Notes: generated from the letters alone by a model not told the origin. A stretch of 64,000 nt of DNA from Oceanihabitans sediminis (GCF_003337215.1 NZ_QPIG01000001.1:1178001-1242000); one strand, 5' to 3'. Shown: positions 17,985 through 26,355, counted from the stretch's first letter. Made by a program: numbers and translations.

Positions 17985-20834
17985 TTATGCATCCATATAT
18001 TCTTCAATAGGAGCACAAGTACAAATTAAGTTTCTGTCTCCGTAAGCATCATCCACTCGTCTTACTGTAGGCCAGAATTTATTGTCTTTTACAAAGTCTA
18101 GCGGATAAGCTGCAGTTTCACGTGAGTAAGGGAAATCCCAGTCACTTGCTGTTAGCATATCTAATGTATGTGGTGCATTTTTAAGCACGTTAACTTCGTC
18201 TTCTTTAGTAGCGTTGTCAATTTCTTTTCTAATAGAAATTAATGCGTCACAGAAACGGTCTATTTCTGGTTTACTTTCACTTTCTGTAGGCTCAATCATT
18301 AGTGTTCCTGCTACAGGGAAAGAAACAGTTGGAGCATGGAAACCATAATCCATTAAACGTTTTGCAATATCAGAAACCTCAATTCCGTTTGCTTTAAAAG
18401 CGCGGCAATCAACAATCATTTCGTGTGCAGCACGACCGCGTTCTCCAGAATATAAAGTATCAAAATGACCTTCTAATCTTGTTTTGATATAGTTGGCATT
18501 TAAGATAGCTACTTTTGTAGAGTTTGTTAGTCCTTTAGCACCAAGCATTTTTATATATCCATAAGAAATTAGGCAAACTAAAGCAGAACCAAATGGTGCT
18601 GATGAAATAGCTGAAATTGCATTTTTTCCTCCAGTTTTTACTACAGGGTTTCCAGGTAGGAACGGAGCTAATTGCTTAGCAACACAAATTGGTCCAACTC
18701 CTGGTCCTCCACCTCCGTGAGGAATAGCAAATGTTTTATGTAAATTTAAGTGACAAACATCTGCACCAATATTTCCTGGGTTTGTTAATCCTACTTGAGC
18801 GTTCATGTTTGCTCCATCCATATAAACTTGACCACCATTATCGTGAATGATTTTAGTGATTTCTTTTATAGAAGCTTCGTAAACTCCATGAGTAGAAGGA
18901 TAGGTTACCATTAGACAAGATAAGTTGTCTTTGTGTAAAATTGCTTTTTCACGTAAGTCTTCAACGTCTATATTTCCTTCTTCCGTAGATTTTGTTACTA
19001 CCACTTTCATTCCTGCCATTACTGCACTTGCAGGGTTTGTTCCGTGTGCAGAACTAGGAATTAAGCAAATGTTTCTGTGGTGATCTCCACGAGATTCATG
19101 ATAAGCTCTAATAACCATTAATCCTGCGAACTCTCCTTGTGCACCAGAATTTGGCTGTAATGAAGTTGCAGCAAAACCAGTGATTTCTGTAAGTTGTTCT
19201 TCTAATTCTCTTAAAACAGTAGTGTAACCTTTAGCTTGTTTTAAAGGAACGAATGGGTGAATATTACCCCACTTATTCCAGCTTAATGGTAACATTTCTG
19301 CTGCAGCATTTAATTTCATGGTACAAGAACCAAGTGAAATCATAGAATGGTTAAGCGATAAATCTTTACGCTCTAACTTTTTGATATAACGCATTAATTC
19401 TGTTTCAGAATGGTGCGTGTTAAATACATCTAAAGTTAGGAACTCTGTTTTTCTTTCTAGTCCTTTTTGAATATTATTAGCTTCAGTAAATGAAGAAACT
19501 GTGATAGTTTCTTTCTTAGCTACTTCAACAAAAATCGAAATGATATGATTTAAATCTTTAACAGTGGTTGTTTCGTTTAAAGAAATAGTTACTGTCTCTT
19601 TATCTGGGTAAAAGAAGTTCACTTTTTTCTTTAAAGCTGCTTTTCTTACTTTTTTAGCTTTCGTTTTAATTTGAAGCGTATCGAAGTAAGAAGTGTTCGT
19701 TTGTTTGAATCCTAATTTTTCTAATGCATCTGCAAGAGTTGAAGCTGCATTGTGTACATTATTAGCAATAAACTCTAAACCTTTTGGTCCGTGGTATACA
19801 GCGTACATTCCTGCCATAACAGCAAGTAATACCTGTGCAGTACAAATATTTGAAGTTGCTCTGTCACGTTTAATATGTTGCTCTCTAGTTTGTAAAGCCA
19901 TACGTAAAGCTCTGTTTCCGTTAGCATCTTTGGTTACACCAATGATACGTCCTGGAATATCACGCTTGTATGCTTCTTTTGTTGCAAAATATGCAGCGTG
20001 TGGTCCACCGTAACCCATCGGGATTCCGAAACGTTGTGTGGTTCCAACTACTACATCTGCACCAAATTTACCAGGAGCTTCAAGTTTTACTAAGCTTAAA
20101 ATATCTGCAGCAACAGCTACTTTTATTTGTGCATCTTTCGCTTTTGCGATAAATGTTTCGATGTCTGTAATTTGTCCGTCTTTTCCTGGGTATTGTAAAA
20201 TAGCTCCGAAGAATTCTGAAGAAAAGTCGAAATCCTCTTCTTTACCTACAACTAATTCTACTCCAATTGGGTTAGATCTAGTTTCTAATAAAGAAAGTGT
20301 TTGTGGTAAAATGTTTTCTGAAACAAAAAACTTGTTTACTTTGTTTTTCTTTTGCTCTCTTTCTCTAACAGCAAAAAGTAAGCTCATAGCTTCTGCAGCA
20401 GCTGTACTTTCATCTAGAAGTGATGCGTTAGCAAGTTCCATTCCTGTAAGGTCTGAAATCATGGTTTGGAAGTTTAAAAGTGCTTCTAAACGTCCTTGAG
20501 CAATCTCAGCTTGGTAAGGTGTGTAAGCTGTATACCAACCCGGATTTTCTAAAATGTTACGTTGAATAACTGCAGGCAAAATGGTTGGGTGGTATCCTAA
20601 ACCAATATATGTTTTATAAACTTTATTTTTATTTGAAACTTCATTTAAGTGATCTAGGTATTCCTGCTCACTCATTGCTTCATTTAAATCAAGTTCTTTT
20701 TGTAGACGAATATCATCTGGAATTGTTTCGTAGATAAGTTGGTCTAAACTGTCCACACCAATGGTTTTCAGCATTTGTTTTTGGTCTGCTTCTCTCGGAC
20801 CAATATGACGAAGTGCAAATGTGTTTGTATTCAT
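17985..20834 (-). CDS. gcvP: Glycine dehydrogenase (decarboxylating), P protein
   Basis: PLP enzyme of the glycine cleavage system. It decarboxylates glycine and passes aminomethyl to the lipoyl arm of GcvH. The 949 residues are a fused single-chain P protein with N-terminal (about 1-450) and C-terminal (about 460-949) aminotransferase-like halves. The PLP Lys lies in HLNLHKTFAIPHGGGGPG near residue 698. Other signatures are LQPNSGAQGEFAG and MMDYG-type LMDYGFHAPT. It is transcribed alone from a TATTTTTG element at 20860-20867. The LipA encoded at the window start supplies lipoate to this system. Confidence 0.98.
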   Translation of the reverse strand: MNTNTFALRHIGPREADQKQMLKTIGVDSLDQLIYETIPDDIRLQKELDLNEAMSEQEYLDHLNEVSNKNKVYKTYIGLGYHPTILPAVIQRNILENPGWYTAYTPYQAEIAQGRLEALLNFQTMISDLTGMELANASLLDESTAAAEAMSLLFAVREREQKKNKVNKFFVSENILPQTLSLLETRSNPIGVELVVGKEEDFDFSSEFFGAILQYPGKDGQITDIETFIAKAKDAQIKVAVAADILSLVKLEAPGKFGADVVVGTTQRFGIPMGYGGPHAAYFATKEAYKRDIPGRIIGVTKDANGNRALRMALQTREQHIKRDRATSNICTAQVLLAVMAGMYAVYHGPKGLEFIANNVHNAASTLADALEKLGFKQTNTSYFDTLQIKTKAKKVRKAALKKKVNFFYPDKETVTISLNETTTVKDLNHIISIFVEVAKKETITVSSFTEANNIQKGLERKTEFLTLDVFNTHHSETELMRYIKKLERKDLSLNHSMISLGSCTMKLNAAAEMLPLSWNKWGNIHPFVPLKQAKGYTTVLRELEEQLTEITGFAATSLQPNSGAQGEFAGLMVIRAYHESRGDHHRNICLIPSSAHGTNPASAVMAGMKVVVTKSTEEGNIDVEDLREKAILHKDNLSCLMVTYPSTHGVYEASIKEITKIIHDNGGQVYMDGANMNAQVGLTNPGNIGADVCHLNLHKTFAIPHGGGGPGVGPICVAKQLAPFLPGNPVVKTGGKNAISAISSAPFGSALVCLISYGYIKMLGAKGLTNSTKVAILNANYIKTRLEGHFDTLYSGERGRAAHEMIVDCRAFKANGIEVSDIAKRLMDYGFHAPTVSFPVAGTLMIEPTESESKPEIDRFCDALISIRKEIDNATKEDEVNVLKNAPHTLDMLTASDWDFPYSRETAAYPLDFVKDNKFWPTVRRVDDAYGDRNLICTCAPIEEYMDA

Positions 20835-20859
20835 TCTTAATGAGTTGTGTTTTGTGGTG

Positions 20860-20867
20860 CAAAAATA
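20860..20867 (-). promoter_or_regulatory. -7 promoter element of gcvP
   Basis: TATTTTTG on the minus strand matches TAnnTTTG perfectly, 25 bases before the gcvP ATG. The divergent gene has its own element 75 bases away. Confidence 0.65.
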
Positions 20868-20941
20868 CGCAATTGTTGTGGTTTTTTAATTGTCTAGATT
20901 GAAAGTTTTTAACCAAATAAACTCTTTATTAACAGTTTGTG

Positions 20942-20949
20942 TATTTTTG
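20942..20949 (+). promoter_or_regulatory. -7 promoter element of the UbiA-like gene
   Basis: TATTTTTG matches TAnnTTTG perfectly. Its final G is only four bases before the first ATG (20954), which suggests a leaderless or near-leaderless mRNA, or use of the ATG at 20960. Confidence 0.6.
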
Positions 20950-20953
20950 TAGA

Positions 20954-21793
20954 ATGCGAATGTTAAAACAGCTTTTCGATTTTTATATCAACGCTAGTAT
21001 TCATGTGGCTTCAAGTGTGCTTGCTTTAACTTGGGTTAGCTTCATTCGGCTTGAAATTCCGTGCGATTTCTCTGTTTTATTGTTCAATTTTTTTGCTACT
21101 ATTACGGGATATAATTTCGTGAAATATTTTGGCTTAGCGAAATTTCACCATAGAAGCCTTACTAATTGGCTAAAGGCTGTGCAGCTTTTTTCTTTTATTT
21201 GTTTTTTTGCTTTAGTGTATTTTGCTTTTAAATTAGAAGCTGTAACCTGGTGTTATATTTTAGTTTTAGCAACTATTACATTTTTGTATGCAATTCCTTT
21301 TTTACCAAGAAATATTTTTGTGGATAGTAAGCAAAATCTTCGGGAGATAGGAGGACTAAAAATTTATATTATTGCTCTTGTTTGGTCTGTTGCAACAGTC
21401 TTGCTTCCGGTAGTTGAAAATGGTGTGTTATTTTCTGCAGACGTGTTTATTATGATGTTACAACGTTTTGTGTTTGTATTAGTTTTGATGCTTCCGTTTG
21501 AAATAAGAGATTTAAGTTATGATAGCTTGAAGCTTTCTACTTTACCTCAAAAAATAGGGATTTATAAAACAAAAGCCATAGGAGTTTGTCTCTTAGGTAT
21601 GTTTTTGTTTTTAGAGTTTTTTAAAGATACTATGAATTATAATGCGGTGTTTATACTGGCTGTTGTAGTTTTTATAACAATGCTTTTTATTGTGTTTTCT
21701 AAAGAAAACCAAAGGAAATATTATAGTTCTTTTTGGGTGGAAGGCTTGCCAATATTATGGTTAGCTTTGTTGCTCTTGTATGGCACGGCTTAA
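20954..21793 (+). CDS. UbiA-like polytopic membrane protein
   Basis: A protein of about 279 residues with seven to nine predicted membrane helices. The spacing and the motif PFEIRDLSYDS (about residues 178-188) recall the second Asp-rich motif of UbiA prenyltransferases. The first motif is not conserved: the expected Asn-rich NDxxD site reads GYNFVKYFGLAKFHH. So it may be an inactive or divergent family member; no substrate can be inferred. The start is ATG 20954 or 20960; the frame extends to 20939 only through a GTG inside the promoter. Its last 33 bases overlap the convergent anti-sigma candidate gene. Confidence 0.72.
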   Translation: MRMLKQLFDFYINASIHVASSVLALTWVSFIRLEIPCDFSVLLFNFFATITGYNFVKYFGLAKFHHRSLTNWLKAVQLFSFICFFALVYFAFKLEAVTWCYILVLATITFLYAIPFLPRNIFVDSKQNLREIGGLKIYIIALVWSVATVLLPVVENGVLFSADVFIMMLQRFVFVLVLMLPFEIRDLSYDSLKLSTLPQKIGIYKTKAIGVCLLGMFLFLEFFKDTMNYNAVFILAVVVFITMLFIVFSKENQRKYYSSFWVEGLPILWLALLLLYGTA

Positions 21794-22024
21794 AGTTTCT
21801 TTTAATGTTTCCTTTTCCTGTTTCTGCATACAAGTAACTTGTGCCTTATTTATGCTTTGTGTAAGTTTTTTGTTTTGCTGTGTGTATTTACGACACATTC
21901 TGCACATCAAAACGTGAAAAAGAAGCTTCGTTTTTTCAAAAAAAGTTGCTTCTTGGTATTGTACTTTATCACAAATAAGACTTGCTTTTTGACAAGATTT
22001 TCTTCTTGTATCTTCTGTATTCAT
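21761..22024 (-). CDS. Small zinc-binding anti-sigma (ZAS-like) candidate
   Basis: An 87-residue soluble protein. It holds HVLMCRMCRKY, which fits the HxxxCxxC zinc anti-sigma motif (His37, Cys41, Cys44), with further Cys at 11 and 18 as possible fourth ligands. Its ATG lies one base after the sigma-factor stop (TAATATG), so the two are translationally coupled. I infer that it binds and inhibits that sigma factor. It has no membrane segment, so a redox or metal signal is more plausible than an envelope signal. Its final 33 bases overlap the convergent UbiA-like gene. Confidence 0.78.
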   Translation of the reverse strand: MNTEDTRRKSCQKASLICDKVQYQEATFFEKTKLLFHVLMCRMCRKYTQQNKKLTQSINKAQVTCMQKQEKETLKETLSRAIQEQQS

Positions 22025-22025
22025 A

Positions 22026-22580
22026 TTAAAACCAGTTTTTCTCCATGCAGGTAGCCATTGCTGTTCTTGCTCGGTGAATTATCACCCAAAGATTAGACGC
22101 AGTGATATTTAGTTCATTACAAATTGTTTCTGTGTCCATACCTTCTATGGTTTTCATTTTAAAAACAGCAGCATGTTTTTCGGGTAGTTTTTCTAGGCAG
22201 CTGTAAATTGCTTCGCCAAGTTCTTCGTTTTCTAGAGTGTCTTCAGCAGTTTTGTCAAATGGATCTGCTACGCGTTCTTCTAACCAATCGCCTTCAGATT
22301 CGGTATCAGAATTGTATTTTATTCTAACTTCTGCCTTAGCTTTGTTCGAATTGATTTTTCGGTAGTAATCTATGATCTTACGTTTTAAAATTGAAATAAG
22401 CCAAGTGCGTTCACTAGCTTCGCCTTTAAAGTTTTTCATAGATTTTAAACCAGCAAAAAAGGTTTCTTGAATTAAGTCCTTAGCCAAATCTCTATCGTTT
22501 ACACGGGTAATCGTATAATTGAAGAGGTAATCGGAATATAAATCAATCCAATTATTAGGGTCTATTTTATGCTTTGGCAT
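22026..22580 (-). CDS. ECF sigma factor with linked ZAS-like partner
   Basis: A 184-residue sigma-70 family protein with region 2 (about 10-80; DRDLAKDLIQETFFAGLKSM and ERTWLISILKRKIIDYYRK) and region 4 (about 125-180; EGMDTETICNELNITASNLWVIIHRAR). The long acidic linker (SDTESEGDWLEERVADPF) between the regions is typical of the Bacteroidetes subgroup paired with small zinc proteins. TACTTTTG at 22603-22610 lies 22 bases before the ATG. It is the third ECF factor in 23 kb. The target promoters are unknown. Confidence 0.9.
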   Translation of the reverse strand: MPKHKIDPNNWIDLYSDYLFNYTITRVNDRDLAKDLIQETFFAGLKSMKNFKGEASERTWLISILKRKIIDYYRKINSNKAKAEVRIKYNSDTESEGDWLEERVADPFDKTAEDTLENEELGEAIYSCLEKLPEKHAAVFKMKTIEGMDTETICNELNITASNLWVIIHRARTAMATCMEKNWF

Positions 22581-22602
22581 AATCTGTTTTGCTAGTTCTT
22601 AT

Positions 22603-22610
22603 CAAAAGTA
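22603..22610 (-). promoter_or_regulatory. -7 promoter element of the sigma/ZAS operon
   Basis: TACTTTTG on the minus strand matches TAnnTTTG perfectly, 22 bases before the ATG at 22580. Confidence 0.65.
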
Positions 22611-22625
22611 AGCAATTAATAGCTT

Positions 22626-23528
22626 TTAATCTATCAAATCTTTTAATGCTGCTTCTATTGTAGAGTATTGAAATTCAAAACCGCTGTCAAGAAGTTTTTT
22701 AGGAATTACGTTTCTGCTTTTTAAAATTAGCTCAGGCTCTGTTTGTATAAAGTAAGCGCCAATTTTCAGAATGAATTCCGGGCTAGGAAGTCCAAAAGGA
22801 ATACCTATAGCTTTTCGGAAAGCTTCCATCATGTAATTATTACTTATCGGATTTGGTACACAGAAATTAAATGGACCACTTGCATCTTCTTTATTCATTA
22901 AAAACTCTATGGCTCTTGCAAAATCTGTTTGGTGAATCCAACTTACTTTTTGTTTTCCGCTACCTTGTTTTCCACCTAAACCAAATTGTGTTAGTTTTTT
23001 TAGGGGAACAAAGGCTCCGTCACCTTTACCGAATACCAGTGAAGTACGAATAATAATTTTCCTGGTTTTAGGATTTTCACTTGCGTAAAATGCTTCTTCC
23101 CAAACTTCAGCAACTTCTTTTTCGAAATCGTTTCCAATTTCGTGATTTTCTTCACTCATTTCTGTGTCGAAAGAATCTTTATACAAGGAAGTGGTGGAGG
23201 AGTTCATCCAAAGTTTCGGAGGGTTTTGGCAAGTGTCAATTGCTTTTCCTAGAATCTTTGTACTGTCTATACGGGATTTCGTAATTAATTCTTTATTCTT
23301 TTCAGTAAACTTACAATTAATGTTTTTTCCGGTAAGATTGATTAAAACATCCAGGTTTTCAAGATGCGAAACCCATGAATCTTCTAGGTCTTTTGCATTC
23401 CAATATATTTCGTTTTCACGACTTGGGTGGCGACTAAGTATTTTAACTTGGTGGCCTTTGTTTGTAAAATGTTTTTCTAGAGTTTGGCCAATAAAACCAG
23501 TTCCGCCGGCAATAAGTATCGTTTTCAT
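22626..23528 (-). CDS. NAD-dependent epimerase/dehydratase-like protein (TIGR01777 / YfcH type)
   Basis: A 300-residue extended short-chain dehydrogenase fold. The NAD(P) motif is AGGTGFIGQTLEKHF (residues 7-21), followed by LINLTGKNINCKF and MNSSTTSLYKD. The C-terminal DUF1731-like segment runs from about residue 250 (GIPFGLPSPEFILKIGA). The usual active-site YxxxK is not obvious, as in many members of this group. The gene starts two bases after the stop of the 143-residue membrane protein, which itself follows the M3 peptidase gene by five bases. Function undetermined. Confidence 0.88.
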   Translation of the reverse strand: MKTILIAGGTGFIGQTLEKHFTNKGHQVKILSRHPSRENEIYWNAKDLEDSWVSHLENLDVLINLTGKNINCKFTEKNKELITKSRIDSTKILGKAIDTCQNPPKLWMNSSTTSLYKDSFDTEMSEENHEIGNDFEKEVAEVWEEAFYASENPKTRKIIIRTSLVFGKGDGAFVPLKKLTQFGLGGKQGSGKQKVSWIHQTDFARAIEFLMNKEDASGPFNFCVPNPISNNYMMEAFRKAIGIPFGLPSPEFILKIGAYFIQTEPELILKSRNVIPKKLLDSGFEFQYSTIEAALKDLID

Positions 23529-23530
23529 AG

Positions 23531-23962
23531 TTAGGTGTTTGTTATGTTTACTGTAAATAAAAGTGCATAAACTACTGCGAAAAACACAAACAAAGTATTC
23601 ATGAAATAGCTTCCTATTTTAAATATCTTTTTCTGCGGAATATCATACATAGGATAATAAGCAATTTGTGTTAAAACTTTTCCTACCCAATATGCAGCAA
23701 TTAATCCGGTAAGAGCTATTGCTAGGTTTGTATGGTTTTTTAAATCTGCAGGCATTAAAATAGCAATCATTCCAAATGAGAAATTTAAACCTTGAATATA
23801 TCTTCCGTAGGTTTTTGCTATTTCCTGATTTAATGGTTTAAGTTGTTTTACATCATTATACCAGTCAAAAACCTTATGTCTAATATACGGATAAATTAGC
23901 GCAGTGAAAATCTGTCCAATTCCGCCAAGAACAATTACCCAATTTGGAATGTCTATTTTCAT
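23531..23962 (-). CDS. Four-helix membrane protein of unknown function
   Basis: A 143-residue protein with about four hydrophobic segments (around residues 8-25, 58-72, 80-98 and 118-138) and polar loops. I do not recognise a named domain. It lies tightly between the M3 peptidase and epimerase genes on the same strand (gaps of 5 and 2 bases), so it is probably translated from their shared mRNA. Confidence 0.75.
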   Translation of the reverse strand: MKIDIPNWVIVLGGIGQIFTALIYPYIRHKVFDWYNDVKQLKPLNQEIAKTYGRYIQGLNFSFGMIAILMPADLKNHTNLAIALTGLIAAYWVGKVLTQIAYYPMYDIPQKKIFKIGSYFMNTLFVFFAVVYALLFTVNITNT

Positions 23963-23967
23963 AAATT

Positions 23968-26004
23968 TTATTTAATTAATCCAGCTCTTCTTAAAAGTGC
24001 TTCTGGTTTTGGTTCTTGTCCTCTAAAACGTTTGTATAAGGTCATTGGGTTTTCTGTTCCACCTTTGCTTAATACGTTTTCTTTGAATTTGGAAGCTACT
24101 GTTTTATTAAAAATTCCTTCTTCTTTAAAATATTCAAATGCATCTGCATCTAAAACTTCTGCCCATTTATAGCTATAATATCCGGAAGAATATCCTCCTT
24201 GAAAGATATGTGAGAAAGCGGTACTCATACAGTTTTCAGCTACATCTGGATAAAGCCTTGTGTTTGAAAAAGATTCTTTTTCGTGAGCTTTTACATTTGT
24301 TATTCCGGAAGGATCTTGGGCATGCCATGACATATCTAATAAACCGAAGCTTAATTGGCGAAGCGTTTGCATACCTTCATGAAAAGTAGCAGATTCTTTT
24401 ATTTTCTGAATTAATTCCATCGGAATTACTTCGCCTGTTTCGTAATGTTTTGCAAAAAGTTCTAAAGCCTCTTTTTCGTAGCACCAGTTTTCTAAAACCT
24501 GACTAGGAAGTTCTACGAAATCCCAATAAACACTAGTTCCTGATAAGCTTGGGTAGTTTGTATTTGCTAGCATACCGTGCAGCGCATGGCCAAATTCATG
24601 GAATAAAGTTGTTACCTCGCTAAAGGTTAGGAGAGAAGGCTTGCTTTTTGTTGGCTTAGTGAAATTGCAAACAATAGAAACATGCGGTCTGTCATTGATT
24701 CCGTTTTTAATACTTTGTGATTTGTAACTAGTCATCCAAGCACCATTTCTTTTTCCTGCTCTAGGGAAAAAATCTGCATAGAAAATAGAAACTAATTCTC
24801 CCTTTTCATCCTTTACTTGGTAGGTTAATACGTCTTCATGGTATTTGTCTATCGTATGAATTTCTTCAAATTGTAAACCGAATAATTTGTTAGCTACGGT
24901 AAATGCCCCATCAATAACGTTTTCTAGTTTGAAGTATGGTTTTAGTTGTTCGTCATCTAAGCTGAAGAGTTTTTGTTTTAATTTTTCAGAATAATAAGCC
25001 GAATCCCATTTTTGAAGCGCATCTATATTATCAACTTCTTTAGCAAACTTTTCAAGGTTTTTGAATTCTTCCTGTGCGGCTGGTTTCGCTTTTTCTAATA
25101 ACTCGTTTAAAAAGTCGGTTACTTTTTCAGGAGTTTTAGCCATTCTTTCTTCTAAAACGAAATGAGCATGTGTTTTATAACCTAATAAATTAGCACGTTT
25201 ATGACGTAAGTTAGCAATTTGTAAAACGATATCTTGGTTGTCTAATTCATCATTGTTGAACGCTTTGCTTCCGGAAGCTAGGGCAAGTTTTTTTCTTAGT
25301 TCTCGATTATCTGCATAGGTCATAAACGGAATATAGCTAGGGTAATCTAAAGTAATTACCCAACCTTCTTTTCCTTTAGATTCCGCAACTTGTTTTGCAG
25401 CTTCTTTAGCACCTTCTGGTAATCCAGATAGATCCTCTTCGTTTGTAAGGTGCATTTCAAACTTGTTGGTTTCGGCTAAAACATTTTCGCCAAACTGTAA
25501 TTTCAATTTGCTTAGTTGCTTGTCTATTTCACGAAGTTCTTGCTTTTTGTCCTCCGGTAAATTTGCTCCGTTTCTAGAGAAACCTTTATATTTTTTATCT
25601 AAAAGCGTTGCTTGCTCTGTAGTTAATGTTAAAGCGTCTTTTGCTTCATAAACAGCTTTTACTCTTTTGAATAAATCTTCATTTAGTGTAATGTCGTTAC
25701 TGAATTCTGAAAGTAAAGGAGAAACTTCTTGAGCGATTTTTTGAATTTCATCATTTGTTTCAGCAGAATTTAAATTGAAAAATATACTAGAAATTCTGTC
25801 TAATTGTTCTCCGGCGAAATCTAAAGCTTCTATCGTATTTTCAAATGTAGGTGCTTCAGGATTTGCTGTAATAGCTTCTATTTCAGCTTTTGCATCCTGG
25901 ATTGTTTGTTTAAAAGCAGGAAGAAAATCTTCGTTTTTTATCTTTGAAAAAGGTGCAGTTTGAAATTCTGTATTAAAAGGTTGTGTGAGTATATTCTTGA
26001 CCAT
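23968..26004 (-). CDS. M3-family zinc metallopeptidase (oligopeptidase A / Dcp-like)
   Basis: A 678-residue cytoplasmic-type protein without a signal peptide. The zinc motif HEFGH lies at about residue 465 in TTLFHEFGHALHGML. The C-terminal QGGYSSGYYSYKWAEVLDADAF motif (about 620-640) is the substrate-binding Tyr/Gly region of the M3 family. It should degrade short peptides. Length and motifs fit peptidyl-dipeptidase Dcp or oligopeptidase A; sequence alone does not separate the two. The gene heads a three-gene unit running into the membrane protein and the epimerase. Confidence 0.95.
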   Translation of the reverse strand: MVKNILTQPFNTEFQTAPFSKIKNEDFLPAFKQTIQDAKAEIEAITANPEAPTFENTIEALDFAGEQLDRISSIFFNLNSAETNDEIQKIAQEVSPLLSEFSNDITLNEDLFKRVKAVYEAKDALTLTTEQATLLDKKYKGFSRNGANLPEDKKQELREIDKQLSKLKLQFGENVLAETNKFEMHLTNEEDLSGLPEGAKEAAKQVAESKGKEGWVITLDYPSYIPFMTYADNRELRKKLALASGSKAFNNDELDNQDIVLQIANLRHKRANLLGYKTHAHFVLEERMAKTPEKVTDFLNELLEKAKPAAQEEFKNLEKFAKEVDNIDALQKWDSAYYSEKLKQKLFSLDDEQLKPYFKLENVIDGAFTVANKLFGLQFEEIHTIDKYHEDVLTYQVKDEKGELVSIFYADFFPRAGKRNGAWMTSYKSQSIKNGINDRPHVSIVCNFTKPTKSKPSLLTFSEVTTLFHEFGHALHGMLANTNYPSLSGTSVYWDFVELPSQVLENWCYEKEALELFAKHYETGEVIPMELIQKIKESATFHEGMQTLRQLSFGLLDMSWHAQDPSGITNVKAHEKESFSNTRLYPDVAENCMSTAFSHIFQGGYSSGYYSYKWAEVLDADAFEYFKEEGIFNKTVASKFKENVLSKGGTENPMTLYKRFRGQEPKPEALLRRAGLIK

Positions 26005-26059
26005 GTTTTAAAATTTTGTTAAATTAAAATTTTGTTGTGCGTGCATAGCAATAGTTTTA

Positions 26060-26067
26060 TATATTTG
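26060..26067 (+). promoter_or_regulatory. Promoter of small RNA 1
   Basis: TATATTTG matches TAnnTTTG perfectly on the + strand, with TTG at 26035-26037 as a possible -33 element (22-base spacer). No + strand coding gene follows. The only product would be a short RNA ending at the terminator at 26127-26155. Confidence 0.6.
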
Positions 26068-26073
26068 CCATGA

Positions 26074-26155
26074 TTTTTTTCATATGAGTTGGTTACTCAT
26101 TAATAAAATTATTGATTAATAGCTAGAAAACCTCGACGTAAGTCGAGGTTTTTTT
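26074..26155 (+). ncRNA. Candidate small RNA 1 (tandem pair)
   Basis: A predicted transcript of about 82 bases. It starts six to seven bases after the TATATTTG element. Its body is a T-run, CATATGAG, a small hairpin (ATGAG/CTCAT) and GATTAATAGC. It ends in an 11-bp GC-rich stem with a GTAA tetraloop and a T-run (AACCTCGAC-GTAA-GTCGAGGTT). A near-copy lies 199 bases downstream. A short ORF in it (11 codons from 26084) is not conserved in copy 2, so it is not a leader peptide. No known family was recognised. Confidence 0.6.
26127..26155 (+). terminator. Terminator of small RNA 1
   Basis: An 11-bp perfect stem with a GTAA tetraloop followed by seven T on the + strand. A run of A at the left arm also makes it usable on the minus strand. 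Confidence 0.8.
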
Positions 26156-26257
26156 ATGGAAAAAACTCACATATATTTTGTTTTAACGGATTTATTTGTA
26201 TTTTATCGATAATAGTCAATGGCTTGCTTTAATTTATTCGAATGCGATGAATTATTG

Positions 26258-26266
26258 TAATCTTTG
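26258..26266 (+). promoter_or_regulatory. Weak -7 element of small RNA 2
   Basis: TAATCTTTG has one base more than TAnnTTTG between TA and TTTG. Its final G is 13 bases before the CATGTGAG motif, exactly as in copy 1, so its position supports a homologous promoter. Confidence 0.35.
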
Positions 26267-26272
26267 AATAAA

Positions 26273-26353
26273 GTTTTTTCATGTGAGATATAATCTCTGA
26301 ATTGAAAATTGATTAATAGCGCTTAAACCTCAGGAGAAATCTTGGGGTTTTTG
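26273..26353 (+). ncRNA. Candidate small RNA 2 (tandem pair)
   Basis: A predicted transcript of about 81 bases, related to copy 1. It shares TTTTTTCAT[A/G]TGAG, ATTGATTAATAGC and a terminal hairpin AACCTCAGGA-GAAA-TCTTGGGGTT followed by T-run. The stem has two G-T pairs that are stable as G-U only on the + strand, which argues that the + strand is the transcribed one. Both copies use a GNRA tetraloop. The spacing from motif to motif is conserved (33 versus 31 bases, then 17 bases in both). Function unknown. Confidence 0.55.
26325..26353 (+). terminator. Terminator of small RNA 2
   Basis: A ten-bp stem with two G-T pairs, a GAAA tetraloop and a T run. The minus-strand version would contain A-C mismatches and lacks a good T run, so it is a poor terminator for purE. 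Confidence 0.7.
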
Positions 26354-26355
26354 TT

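Noticed and set aside
20038-20499. 153-codon + strand frame antisense to gcvP
   Set aside because: It is the complement of conserved P-protein sequence, with no start signal or family match.
26084-26119. Eleven-codon ORF in small RNA 1, resembling a leader peptide before a terminator
   Set aside because: The matching position in copy 2 gives ATG followed by a stop, so the peptide is not conserved. No gene follows on the + strand to be attenuated.
26074-26353. Identification of the small RNAs as 6S RNA or a known riboswitch
   Set aside because: They are about 80 bases, too short for 6S RNA, and I cannot match a known structure. I leave them unnamed.
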